From Clostridia bacterium (GTDB taxonomy: Bacteria; Bacillota; Clostridia; Christensenellales; Borkfalkiaceae), in NCBI GenBank assembly GCA_017558825.1, contig JAFYTO010000002.1, positions 1-61,160 of the forward strand: DNA of 61,160 nucleotides, read 5' to 3'. Position 1 is the stretch's first letter. Each line of letters begins with the position of its first letter. The translations under genes were made by a program, and so were the position numbers. Shown one piece after another: positions 15,858 to 24,000 of this stretch. Under the pieces are notes generated by a model. The model saw only the letters and a program-made list of their open reading frames with translations. It ran no database searches and had not been told where the DNA came from.

Positions 15858-17273
15858 ATGAAAACAGACATTAAAAATTATACAACTAAATATTTTGGAA
15901 CAGACGGTTTTAGAGGCGAGGTTAACGTAAACTTAACATCGTTAAACGCATATAAAGTGGGTAGGTTTTTAGGTTGGTATTATAAGTCGCATCTATACGG
16001 CTGTAATAAGGAAAATTACAGGCCAAAAATAGTTGTTGGCAAAGATACTCGCCGTTCTAGTTATATGCTTGAATATTCGCTTGTGGCTGGCATTACAGCC
16101 TCTGGAGCTGATGCGTATTTACTTCACGTTACAACTACTCCTAGCGTTTCTTTTATAACTAAGCAAGACGGATTTGATGCTGGTATTATGATAACCGCCT
16201 CACATAATCCATATTATGATAACGGCATAAAAATAATAAACAAAAAAGGCGAAAAATTAGATGATTTAACCACGTATTACGTTGAGCAATATCTTGATGG
16301 CAATTTTGAAAGTATAGGCGTTTTAGAAGAAGATTTGCCACTTGCAAAAAAAGACAAAATAGGTTTTATTGTAGATTACGTTGCAGGAAGAAATAGATAT
16401 TTAGGCTATCTTATTTCGCTTGCTTCAAATTCTTATAAGAATTTGAGAATAGGGCTAGACTGTGCAAACGGCGCTAGTTGGAAATTGGCAAAAGGAGTGT
16501 TTCAAGCGCTTGGCGCACAAGTTTACGTTATAGGTGCTGAGCCTAACGGGCTAAACGTTAACGAAGAGTGTGGTTCTACTCATATTCAAAATTTATGTGA
16601 GTTGGTTAAAGAAAAACAGCTTGATATAGGCTTTGCTTTTGACGGTGATGCCGATAGATGTATAGCTGTTGACGAAAATGGAAGCGTAGTTGATGGAGAT
16701 AAAATTTTATACCTTTTGGCAAAACGTTTAAAGCGACTTAATAATTTAAATGGCGATACTATCGTTACAACGGTAATGTCTAATAGCGGTTTAGAAAAAT
16801 GCCTTAATGAAATACAAATTAAATGCGTTCAAACAAAGGTTGGCGACCGCTTTGTTTACGAATGTATTAAGCAAAGTGATTATTGCTTAGGTGGAGAGCA
16901 GTCTGGGCATATTATTTTAAAAAAATACGCTACTACTGGTGATGGTATTTTAACTGCCATTATGATAACTGAAGAAATTTGTGACCAAAAATTAAATTTG
17001 AGTAAGTTAGTTAGTAAGGTTGTGTTGTATCCGCAACACGTTAAAAGCATAAAAGTTATTAGTAAAAGTGCCGTAACTAGTGATGAAGAAATTATAAAGG
17101 CGGTAAATAACGTAAAAAAAGAGCTTTGTGGAGGCGGAAGAATATTGCTTAGAGAAAGCGGAACAGAGCCTGTAATTAGAATAATGATAGAATGTGAAAG
17201 TTTAAGTTTGGCAAAAAAATATGCTAACAGCCTTGCTGATTTAATTAAAGAAAGGGGGCATACAGTTGAGTAA
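15858..17273 (+). CDS. glmM: Phosphoglucosamine mutase
   Basis: A 471-residue alpha-D-phosphohexomutase, most likely GlmM, converting glucosamine-6-P to glucosamine-1-P for peptidoglycan synthesis. Motifs: FGTDGFRG near residue 14, the phosphoserine loop TASHNP at about residue 115, the metal-binding DGDADR near residue 265, GGEQSGH near residue 345 and RESGTEP near the end. The length is somewhat above the 450 typical of GlmM. AAGGG lies 9 bases before the ATG. It overlaps the next gene by 8 bases, and that gene encodes an acetyltransferase-like protein, which fits amino-sugar metabolism. Confidence 0.9.
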   Translation: MKTDIKNYTTKYFGTDGFRGEVNVNLTSLNAYKVGRFLGWYYKSHLYGCNKENYRPKIVVGKDTRRSSYMLEYSLVAGITASGADAYLLHVTTTPSVSFITKQDGFDAGIMITASHNPYYDNGIKIINKKGEKLDDLTTYYVEQYLDGNFESIGVLEEDLPLAKKDKIGFIVDYVAGRNRYLGYLISLASNSYKNLRIGLDCANGASWKLAKGVFQALGAQVYVIGAEPNGLNVNEECGSTHIQNLCELVKEKQLDIGFAFDGDADRCIAVDENGSVVDGDKILYLLAKRLKRLNNLNGDTIVTTVMSNSGLEKCLNEIQIKCVQTKVGDRFVYECIKQSDYCLGGEQSGHIILKKYATTGDGILTAIMITEEICDQKLNLSKLVSKVVLYPQHVKSIKVISKSAVTSDEEIIKAVNNVKKELCGGGRILLRESGTEPVIRIMIECESLSLAKKYANSLADLIKERGHTVE

Positions 17274-17922
17274 GTCTATAAAAACTAGTGACCTTTTTAA
17301 CGTAAAAACCCCATATTTGATAAACTTATTTTCATCGTATGAATACGCTTATGAAATAGTTAAAAATATAGGCGATTACATATTAAAAATAATTCCCACG
17401 CTAACAGAATTTACACAACTTAAAGAAGGCGTTTATATAGGCAAAAACGTTAAAATATATAGTGGGGTTATTATAGAGCCACCTGCCGTAATAGGGCACG
17501 GAACAGTTTTAAGGGTGGGAGCATTTATTAGAGGCAACGTTATAACGGGAGAAAACTGTGTGATAGGCAATTCTAGTGAACTAAAAAATTGCGTGCTTTT
17601 AAACAACGTGCAAGTTCCACATTATAATTACGTTGGAGATTCTGTTTTGGGTAATAACACACATTTGGGCGCTGGCACCGTATGCTCTAATTTAAAACTT
17701 GACGGCTCTAACGTTATATTAAGGCTTGATAAAGAATATTCTACTAATATGCGTAAACTAGGCGCAATATTAGGCGACAATGCTAACGTGGGTTCCTGTT
17801 CTATTTTAAACCCCGGAACAGTGTTGGGGAAAAACAGCGTTGCCTACTCAGGCTTAACGCTTCGTGGCATTTATGACAGTGACGTAATAATTAAACCTAA
17901 TGAAATAATAAAAAAAGAGTGA
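17266..17922 (+). CDS. Left-handed beta-helix acyltransferase, GlmU C-domain-like
   Basis: A 218-residue hexapeptide-repeat protein. Repeats such as VYIGKNV, AVIGHGT, CVIGNSS and SVLGNNTHLG run from about residue 58 to 200. They resemble the acetyltransferase half of GlmU or a related sugar-nucleotide acyltransferase, without the N-terminal uridylyltransferase. The start is TTG at 17266 with AAAGGGGG 7 bases upstream, overlapping the glmM stop by 8 bases, so translation is coupled. The most natural reading is acetylation of glucosamine-1-phosphate or a related step after GlmM. UDP-GlcNAc formation would then need a separate pyrophosphorylase outside this window. Confidence 0.78.
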   Translation: MSKSIKTSDLFNVKTPYLINLFSSYEYAYEIVKNIGDYILKIIPTLTEFTQLKEGVYIGKNVKIYSGVIIEPPAVIGHGTVLRVGAFIRGNVITGENCVIGNSSELKNCVLLNNVQVPHYNYVGDSVLGNNTHLGAGTVCSNLKLDGSNVILRLDKEYSTNMRKLGAILGDNANVGSCSILNPGTVLGKNSVAYSGLTLRGIYDSDVIIKPNEIIKKE

Positions 17923-17940
17923 TTAAATCACTCTTTTTTG
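17911..17940. terminator. Bidirectional terminator
   Basis: A run of A, GAGTGATT paired with AATCACTC, and a run of T. It closes both the glmM pair and the convergent lipoprotein gene. Confidence 0.88.
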
Positions 17941-17944
17941 TATT

Positions 17945-19435
17945 TTATTCGTTATAAGTTTTTAAATAGTTAGAAAGCACGGTTGCAATTTGCAAGTGAC
18001 CTGCATCGTTTGGGTGAATGCCATCGCCAAAATAAAGGCTTGTAGTATTGTCGCTTGCACTATTGTAATATATACCGCTTAGAGTATTCATATCAAAAAC
18101 CTCAACGCCATAGTAATTGCAAGTTTCTATAATAGCTTCACAAATTTGGCGTAATGTTATGCCGTGAATATTAGTTTTAGATTGGTCAAAATTTCTTGAA
18201 CCAGACGCAACGGAATTGTTCCAAGAAGTTATTGTTGGAGTGCATATAACAAAGCGCGTGTATTTATATTTTTCCATAGCCTTGTATTCTGTAATTTTTT
18301 CACACCAATATCTTGCAGAGCCGTAAATTGTAGTTGTGTCTGTAGAGTTAAAAGTGCCAAGAGTGTAGTAGGTAGTCGAGCCGTTTATAGAAGCTTTATC
18401 AAAGTCGTTTACACCTGCCATAATAACTGCAACGTCAACAACTTTACCGTCTTGTTTAAGTCTATCTTCATTTTTAAAACGGTCAAAAACCGAGCCTGTT
18501 GTACTAGTTAAGCAAAAAGTGGTGCTACTTTGGCCGTTATTAATGCAAGTTTCCAAGCCTAAAAGTTCATTTACTTTATTTACGTAACAGTTTTCAGTTT
18601 TAACATATCCGTCACCTATACCGTAAGTTATGCTATCGCCAAAAAATGCTATTGAATTATAGTCGTTTTCAAGTTGAGCGTAAAGTGAAGTGTTTTGAAT
18701 ATATTTTACTTCGTTTAAATCTACCAAATTTCCACTTTCATCTTTCCAGCCTAAGAATTTAATGGTTTGCCTATCAAACGTAGGGTCGTCTATACTAACT
18801 AAAGTATTTTGCTTAATGCTCTTTGTTTCTAAAAGGGTAGAACCTATATAAAAATTAACGTCTATAGTATTCCATTTGGCATAAAGAGTTAAGTCACTTT
18901 CTATAGGTGTCACACAAGTAACTTGTCCGTCATTTGCCGTAAAGCCTGTAACCCAGCCTAAAAATTCTTTTCCCTCTAGTGTAGGAACAGGTAAAGAAGA
19001 CGCGTAGCTGTGTTGCTTAATGCTTAAAGAGCCTAAAAAATCTTGAGGCATTTGACCGCCAAGAGCATCAAAAGTAAGTGTAAACGTTTGGCTTTTTTCA
19101 TAAGACGGAACGTTAGTGTCAACGCCGTCAATAAACCAATTTCCGTTTTCGCCTATAGTAACAACGGAAGATTGACCGTCATCACCTTTGTCGCCCTTAT
19201 CACCTTTGTCGCCTTTTTCACCTTGGTCACCCTTATCGCCTTTAGCGCCAGCCTCGCCTTTAATTGAGTTAATAAATTCCTCAATAGTGCCTTCATAACC
19301 GTGCTCTACTGCTGATGCGTATACGTTTTCAATGGTAAAACTATCGTTTTCGTTATTACAGCTACTATTACATCCGGCTAAAACTAGCAAAAATAGAGAA
19401 AATAAAATGCAGATAATTCTTTTTAAATTTTTCAT
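17945..19435 (-). CDS. Lipoprotein with collagen-like repeats and a C-terminal SGNH hydrolase
   Basis: A 496-residue surface protein with four parts. A lipoprotein signal ends in LAGC (Cys22). A collagen-like stretch of about nine G-x-y triplets at residues 60-88 is dominated by GDK. Two InlB-type/Flg_new beta repeats follow (roughly 115-190 and 193-255, each ending in FLGW). The C-terminal SGNH/GDSL hydrolase (about 260-496) has the nucleophile block GDSITYG, the GxND block as GVNDF and the catalytic DGIHPNDAGH. It probably removes acyl groups from sugars at the cell surface. The lipid anchor plus extended linker would hold the enzyme off the membrane. A relative lies at 43386-44156. Confidence 0.85.
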   Translation of the reverse strand: MKNLKRIICILFSLFLLVLAGCNSSCNNENDSFTIENVYASAVEHGYEGTIEEFINSIKGEAGAKGDKGDQGEKGDKGDKGDKGDDGQSSVVTIGENGNWFIDGVDTNVPSYEKSQTFTLTFDALGGQMPQDFLGSLSIKQHSYASSLPVPTLEGKEFLGWVTGFTANDGQVTCVTPIESDLTLYAKWNTIDVNFYIGSTLLETKSIKQNTLVSIDDPTFDRQTIKFLGWKDESGNLVDLNEVKYIQNTSLYAQLENDYNSIAFFGDSITYGIGDGYVKTENCYVNKVNELLGLETCINNGQSSTTFCLTSTTGSVFDRFKNEDRLKQDGKVVDVAVIMAGVNDFDKASINGSTTYYTLGTFNSTDTTTIYGSARYWCEKITEYKAMEKYKYTRFVICTPTITSWNNSVASGSRNFDQSKTNIHGITLRQICEAIIETCNYYGVEVFDMNTLSGIYYNSASDNTTSLYFGDGIHPNDAGHLQIATVLSNYLKTYNE

Positions 19436-19455
19436 ATGTAAAAACTCCTTTTAAA

Positions 19456-19484
19456 AAGATAGCATAATGATAGAATTGTGTCAA
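19456..19484 (-). promoter_or_regulatory. Promoter for the collagen/SGNH lipoprotein gene
   Basis: Minus strand: TTGACA (19479-19484), 17-base spacer, TATCTT (19456-19461), about 20 bases before the ATG. Confidence 0.65.
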
Positions 19485-19486
19485 TA

Positions 19487-19843
19487 CTAATCAAAGTAAT
19501 TTTCAAAAGCTTGGGCAACATTTTGCCCTGCGATATCTTTTATTAATGAAAAATCTTCGTAATTTGGAGTGTAACTAGAATTTTCAAACGGTTTATTTGC
19601 GTTTTTAGAAAATGAGGTAATTATAGGCATAATAATAGGAAGCAAAGTTTTAAAATCTAAATTTCCGTTTAAAAGTTGTTTAAAATTATCGTTGTTTAAC
19701 GAGTTTAATATAGAAGCATCAACGTTTAAAAGTTCAAAAATAGGCGCTAGACCTTCAATATCTATTCCATTTAAAAGGGAAGATAGGTTTAGTTTATCTT
19801 TAAGTAGCATAAACAGTATAACAATTATTGGTAAAGTATTCAT
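19487..19843 (-). CDS. Small hypothetical protein
   Basis: A 118-residue protein with a hydrophobic N-terminus (residues 3-13, LPIIVILFMLL) that could be a membrane anchor or uncleaved signal. A leucine-rich, helical, repetitive middle follows, with recurring LLNG and LKTLLP-like units around the patterns LSSLLNGID, LLNVDAS and LLNGNLD. I recognise no family. AAAGGTG lies 6-7 bases before the ATG on the minus strand. The gene is divergent from 19912-20175, and the inverted repeat at 19880-19895 lies between them. Confidence 0.6.
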   Translation of the reverse strand: MNTLPIIVILFMLLKDKLNLSSLLNGIDIEGLAPIFELLNVDASILNSLNNDNFKQLLNGNLDFKTLLPIIMPIITSFSKNANKPFENSSYTPNYEDFSLIKDIAGQNVAQAFENYFD

Positions 19844-19878
19844 AAATCACCTTTATTTAACATTATATTTTATGTCAG

Positions 19879-19895
19879 CATACAATTTATTGTAT
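19879..19895. promoter_or_regulatory. Palindrome and CATACAAT box between two small divergent genes
   Basis: ATACAAT-TT-ATTGTAT (19880-19895) is a perfect inverted repeat. CATACAAT at 19879-19886 also fits the -10 consensus of sporulation sigma-E promoters, although no matching -35 is convincing. It could be an operator or a sporulation promoter; neither is shown. Confidence 0.35.
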
Positions 19896-19911
19896 CATAA
19901 GGAGATAAAAA

Positions 19912-20175
19912 ATGCGTAATTTCAACAATTTTGAAGGTAACAAGCAAAACAATGGCGATGCTTTTAACGTTTTAAAAGGCTTTGCTAAACAATATGAAGG
20001 CGCAAGTGAGCAAGATATTATTAGCGCAATTTTGAAAGAAGCAGAAAAGGGCAAAAGAAATGGAACGCTGAAAGATAGCGACATTGATAATTTTGCCAAT
20101 ATGCTATATCCAATGTTAAACGCTGCCCAAAGAAAACAACTTGAAAAGGTTGTAAAAACCATAAAGCAAAAATAA
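19912..20175 (+). CDS. Small helical hypothetical protein
   Basis: An 87-residue soluble, charged, all-helical-looking protein (stretches EQDIISAILKEAEKGKR and MLNAAQRKQLEKVVKTI). The ATG has AAGGAG 7 bases upstream, good evidence of real translation. No family is recognised. It converges with the cysteine-desulfurase-like gene, with stop codons adjacent (20175/20176) and no clear terminator. Confidence 0.65.
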   Translation: MRNFNNFEGNKQNNGDAFNVLKGFAKQYEGASEQDIISAILKEAEKGKRNGTLKDSDIDNFANMLYPMLNAAQRKQLEKVVKTIKQK

Positions 20176-21303
20176 TTATTTTACCATATCGTTTATAGCG
20201 CTAATAAAGGTTAAAAGTTCTTGTTTAGTATTGTGCGGAGATAATGAAACTCTAATAACGCCACTGTCTTCCGTGCCTAAAAATTTATGCATAAGCGGTG
20301 CGCAGTGATAACCGCCGCGTACGCAAATGCCGTAATTACTTGAAAGTGTTTCGCTTGCTTCGCTTGAAGGCATGTTGCTTAGTAAAAAAGAAACTATTCC
20401 GCATTCGTTTTTACGGCTAAAAACTTTTACGCCGTTAATTTTTTCAAGCTCTAAAATTAAAAATTCAGTATAATCAAGTAGTGTTTTAGAAATGATTTCC
20501 AAACCGTTTTCAATATATTTAACACCCTCGTAAAGAGAGCAAATGGCAGGCAAATTTAGCGTTCCGTACTCCAATCGCTCTGGGTAAAAAGACGGTTGTA
20601 GGCTATTAAAAGTTTCCGTGCCCGTTCCACCTTGAAAGCTGTCTAAGATTTCGGTTTTTTCGTTAAAAATTAAAACTCCGCTACCTTGAATACCGTAAAG
20701 ACCTTTGTGCCCGGCAAGGCAAAGCACGTCAATAAAATTGTTTTGCATATCAATTTTAATATGTCCGCCACTTTGTGCGCCGTCAACTAAAAACGTTACG
20801 TTTTTGTCTTTTAAAAATTCGCCAATGCCAATAACGTCATTTAACGTTCCGGTAACGTTGCTTGCGTGGTTTACTACAACTAATTTAGTGTTTGGCGTAA
20901 TAACTCTTTCAATATCTAATTTTGTAATAAATTCCTTATTGCTTGGTTTAACAATAGAAAGAGTAATCAAGCCTTTTTTTTGCAAGTTAAAAAGAGGGCG
21001 CAACACGCTGTTATGCTCAAAAACGGTTGTAATAACGTGGTCGCCTTTTTTTAACAATCCATAAATTGCAGTATTTAACGCTTCTGAGCAGTTTTTAGTA
21101 AATACAACTCGCTCTATTTGTCCGTTATTAAAAAATTGAGAAAGTTTTTTTCTAGCATCGTAAATCATTTGCGCGCCAATTTTTGAAAGCTCGTGTCCGC
21201 TTCTGCCAGCATTAGCGTTTAAATTTTTAAGAGCATAAACTACTTTGTCTAAGACCAAATTCGGCTTGTATCCGCCCGTTGCGGCATTGTCAAAATAAAT
21301 CAT
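20176..21303 (-). CDS. Cysteine desulfurase-like aminotransferase class V
   Basis: A 375-residue PLP enzyme of the NifS/CsdA group, expected to take sulfur (or selenium) from cysteine (or selenocysteine). Visible features: YFDNAATG at the N-terminus, FTKNCSEALN, the NHASNVTG loop, DGAQSGGH, and the PLP lysine in LAGHKGLYG near residue 198. A catalytic-cysteine region, RGGYHCAPLMHK, is near residue 335. The ATG at 21303 has AGGTG 6-7 bases upstream; a GTG at 21312 overlaps that site and is rejected. The following DUF3343 gene is a frequent partner of this subgroup (the TIGR01977 type). Confidence 0.88.
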   Translation of the reverse strand: MIYFDNAATGGYKPNLVLDKVVYALKNLNANAGRSGHELSKIGAQMIYDARKKLSQFFNNGQIERVVFTKNCSEALNTAIYGLLKKGDHVITTVFEHNSVLRPLFNLQKKGLITLSIVKPSNKEFITKLDIERVITPNTKLVVVNHASNVTGTLNDVIGIGEFLKDKNVTFLVDGAQSGGHIKIDMQNNFIDVLCLAGHKGLYGIQGSGVLIFNEKTEILDSFQGGTGTETFNSLQPSFYPERLEYGTLNLPAICSLYEGVKYIENGLEIISKTLLDYTEFLILELEKINGVKVFSRKNECGIVSFLLSNMPSSEASETLSSNYGICVRGGYHCAPLMHKFLGTEDSGVIRVSLSPHNTKQELLTFISAINDMVK

Positions 21304-21418
21304 AAAATACACCTATTTAATTAATTTTTAATATATATAATATGGCGTAAGAGTTATTTTTACGCTATAACATTTTATTAAAGCGTTATTTTATTTATGA
21401 TAGCAAAGGAGAAAATTT

Positions 21419-21676
21419 ATGAGAGTTTGCATTGCCGTATTCCGTTCACGCACACAAGTAATGTCGTTTATTGATTATATGCAAAAAATAGGCGTTAACT
21501 GTCAGCCCGTTCCCACGCCTAAAGAAGCAAAAATAGGTTGTGGAATATCAGCAAAATTACCTTTTTCTAAGATGAAAGAAGCCAGTGCGATTATTCAAGG
21601 ATATAAACTTACGGCGTTTTACGGTTTTTTTGTTATTACAAAAAGCGGAAATAGAACAACAACCGTTAGATTTTAG
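21419..21676 (+). CDS. DUF3343 family protein
   Basis: An 85-residue protein matching the small DUF3343 (putative Se/S carrier-like) family: a short alpha/beta protein with the conserved central CGISAKLPF and a trailing YGFFVI. In many Clostridia it lies beside cysteine-desulfurase-like or selenium-related genes, as it does here, though on the opposite strand. AAAGGAG is 7 bases before the ATG. It may accept sulfur or selenium from the neighbouring enzyme through its conserved cysteine; this is inference. Confidence 0.75.
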   Translation: MRVCIAVFRSRTQVMSFIDYMQKIGVNCQPVPTPKEAKIGCGISAKLPFSKMKEASAIIQGYKLTAFYGFFVITKSGNRTTTVRF

Positions 21677-21687
21677 TTTTTAAACGT

Positions 21688-21716
21688 TTGATTTGTTTAA
21701 AGTTTTATGCTACAAT
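21688..21716 (+). promoter_or_regulatory. Promoter of the nth-obg-yhbY operon
   Basis: TTGATT (21688-21693), 17-base spacer, TACAAT (21711-21716). Confidence 0.7.
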
Positions 21717-21738
21717 AAAAAATGGTGTAAAACTAAAA

Positions 21739-21780
21739 GCACCAAAACTTATGCCACCTAAAAAGTGGCATAAAAGGTGT
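21739..21780 (+). promoter_or_regulatory. Leader hairpin covering the nth ribosome-binding site
   Basis: An inner 9-bp stem (TTATGCCAC 21749-21757 with GTGGCATAA 21765-21773) is flanked by an outer GCACC (21739) that can pair with GGTGT (21776), which includes the Shine-Dalgarno sequence AAAAGGTG. No T-run follows, so it is not a terminator. It may limit nth translation. Confidence 0.45.
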
Positions 21781-21785
21781 TAATT

Positions 21786-22436
21786 ATGACTAAAAAGCAA
21801 GCGGACAAAATAATAGAAATTTTAAGCTCGTTATATGAGGGTGCTAAGCCTCAGCTAAATTTTACTAGCGAATACGAGCTTTTAGTTGCCGTAATGCTTT
21901 CCGCACAGTGTACGGACGAGCGTGTTAATAAGGTAACAAGCGTTTTATTTAAAGATTATAATACGCCAACTAAACTTGCAACGCTCACTCAAGAAGAACT
22001 TGCCAAAATAATTTTACCGTGCGGGCTAAATAATTCAAAAGCAAAAAATATTTTAAGCGCAACAAATTCAATTATTAATAATTTTAGCGGACAAGTTCCA
22101 AGCGATTTTGACGAACTAATTTCACTTGACGGTGTTGGAAGAAAGACTGCTGACGTTGTTTTGAGCGTTGCTTTTAATAAAGACGCTATAGCCGTTGACA
22201 CGCACGTTTTTAGGGTTAGTAATCGCTTAGGGCTTTCAAACGGTTCAACACCGTATAAAGTTGAAATGCAGTTAATGCAAATTCTTAAAAAAGAAGTTTG
22301 GTCTAAGGCGCACCATTATTTAATATATCATGGGCGCAGAGTGTGTAAGGCACAAAAACCAAATTGTCAAAGTTGCGCTCTAAACGAGCATTGTAAATAC
22401 TATAAGGTTAATAGGAAAACAAAAAATGATAAATGA
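21786..22436 (+). CDS. nth: Endonuclease III
   Basis: A 216-residue base-excision-repair glycosylase/AP lyase for oxidised pyrimidines. The helix-hairpin-helix is LDGVGRKTADVV with the catalytic lysine, VDTHVFRVSNRL carries the catalytic aspartate, and the 4Fe-4S loop C-x6-C-x2-C-x5-C is present near the C-terminus. The ATG at 21786 is preceded by AAAAGGTG; the GTG at 21777 overlaps that site and is rejected. It overlaps obg by 11 bases. Confidence 0.95.
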   Translation: MTKKQADKIIEILSSLYEGAKPQLNFTSEYELLVAVMLSAQCTDERVNKVTSVLFKDYNTPTKLATLTQEELAKIILPCGLNNSKAKNILSATNSIINNFSGQVPSDFDELISLDGVGRKTADVVLSVAFNKDAIAVDTHVFRVSNRLGLSNGSTPYKVEMQLMQILKKEVWSKAHHYLIYHGRRVCKAQKPNCQSCALNEHCKYYKVNRKTKNDK

Positions 22437-23700
22437 AAATTTTACTGACAAAGAGAGTATATTAATAAAATCTGGCAACGGTGGCGATGGCGCCGTTTCT
22501 TTTATTCGTTATAAGGGCGTTTCAAACGGCGGTCCAGACGGTGGTGACGGCGGTAATGGTGGCAACGTATATTTTGTTGGTGACAGGCATAAAACTAGCC
22601 TTGCAGACTTTATGTACAAGCATAAATATATTGCTGAAAACGGAGAGAAGGGTGACAAGCAAAACAGCCACGGCAAAAATGGTAAAGACTTGCTTATTAG
22701 CGTTCCGCTCGGCACGGTTATAAGCGATGCTGAAACAGGCGAGTTTATTTGCGATATTTTTACTGATGGTGAAAAGCGCCTCATTATGACGGGCGGTAAA
22801 GGCGGTAAAGGTAACGCAAAATTTTGTACTTCTAGAAGGCATTGCCCACACTTTGCACAAAAGGGCGAAACAACTTTAATAAAAAGAGTTAATTTAGAGC
22901 TTAAAATTATAGCAGACGTTGGTTTGGTTGGATTTCCTAACGTAGGCAAATCAACTTTACTTTCAAAAATTTCTTCGGCTAAGCCAAAAATTGCAAATTA
23001 TCACTTTACAACACTTTCGCCAAATTTAGGAGTTGTTAATTACTATGATAATACTTTTGTTGCAGCCGATATTCCAGGTTTAATTGAGGGAGCTTCGCAA
23101 GGTGCAGGTTTAGGACACGACTTTTTAAGGCATATTGAAAGAACGCGCATGCTTTGCCACGTTGTTGATATTAGTGGTATGGAAGGGCGTAATCCTATAG
23201 AAGATTATAGGCAAATAAATAAAGAAATTAGCGAATATAGTAAAAAATTAGGTGCATTAAAGCAAGTAATAGTTCTTAATAAATGTGACGTTTACGGCAG
23301 TGAAGAAAACGTTAAAGAATTTAGAAAACGCGTTAGAAAATATAAGATTTTTGAAGTGAGTGCAATAGATGGCACTGGAACGGAAGAACTTATTAAAGAG
23401 TTGTTTGAAAACTTGCAAGACCTTCCTAAAATTGAGCCTAAAGAAGATAGTGGCTTTATTTACGATATTAAAGAAAGCACTAATTTTGAAATTGAGCGTG
23501 ATGAAGACGGAGCATACGTTGTGTTTGGCGACCTTGTTACAATGCTTACAAGAAACGTTGTTTTAAACGATATGGAAAGTATGGCGTATATGCAAAAAAC
23601 GCTTCGTAACGTTGGGGTTATTAAAAAATTAAGGCAACTTGGAATTAAAGACGGCGATACCGTTGTAATAGGCGATATTGAATTCGACTTTATTGATTAA
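22426..23700 (+). CDS. obg: GTPase Obg/CgtA
   Basis: A 424-residue ribosome-associated GTPase involved in 50S assembly and stress control. The glycine-rich Obg domain covers about residues 4-155 (GGDGGNGGN and similar). The G domain follows, with GFPNVGKS, DIPGLIEGAS and NKCD, and a C-terminal OCT domain spans about 345-424. The translation start lies inside nth. The gene order with yhbY downstream is common in Clostridia. Confidence 0.96.
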   Translation: MINENFTDKESILIKSGNGGDGAVSFIRYKGVSNGGPDGGDGGNGGNVYFVGDRHKTSLADFMYKHKYIAENGEKGDKQNSHGKNGKDLLISVPLGTVISDAETGEFICDIFTDGEKRLIMTGGKGGKGNAKFCTSRRHCPHFAQKGETTLIKRVNLELKIIADVGLVGFPNVGKSTLLSKISSAKPKIANYHFTTLSPNLGVVNYYDNTFVAADIPGLIEGASQGAGLGHDFLRHIERTRMLCHVVDISGMEGRNPIEDYRQINKEISEYSKKLGALKQVIVLNKCDVYGSEENVKEFRKRVRKYKIFEVSAIDGTGTEELIKELFENLQDLPKIEPKEDSGFIYDIKESTNFEIERDEDGAYVVFGDLVTMLTRNVVLNDMESMAYMQKTLRNVGVIKKLRQLGIKDGDTVVIGDIEFDFID

Positions 23701-23709
23701 GGAGTAATT

Positions 23710-24000
23710 ATGGATAAAAAATTTAGAACAAAACTTAGAAGTATGGCTCAAACTATAGATGCTATAGGTCAAGTTGGTAAAGGCGGAATAAGCGAAAATC
23801 AAATTGAATCGTTTAAGCAAGCTATAGAAAAACGCGAACTTATAAAAATAACCGTTCTTAACAACAGCGATGAAACTGCAAGCGAAATTTCTACTCAACT
23901 TGCTTCTTTAATGGGGGCTGAGGTTGTTTGTGTTATTGGACATAAAGTAGTTTTATATAAGCGTAGCACTAAAGAAAACGTTAAGCATATAGAACTCTAA
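23710..24000 (+). CDS. yhbY: YhbY-type CRM-domain RNA-binding protein
   Basis: A 96-residue CRM-domain protein that associates with pre-50S ribosomes. The GKGGIS motif and the GHKVVLYKRS C-terminal motif are characteristic. It follows obg by 9 bases with GGAG spaced 5 bases from the ATG. The tail differs from the Escherichia coli protein. It forms a ribosome-assembly pair with obg. Confidence 0.92.
   Translation: MDKKFRTKLRSMAQTIDAIGQVGKGGISENQIESFKQAIEKRELIKITVLNNSDETASEISTQLASLMGAEVVCVIGHKVVLYKRSTKENVKHIEL

Noticed and set aside
19176..19260. Repetitive DNA that could be mistaken for a CRISPR or minisatellite
   Set aside because: It is the coding sequence of the collagen-like G-x-y triplets of the lipoprotein; the repeats are 9 bases and in frame, with no spacers.
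22509..22949. A long minus-strand frame opposite obg, rich in proline and serine
   Set aside because: It is the shadow of the glycine-rich Obg domain; no ribosome site and no family resemblance.
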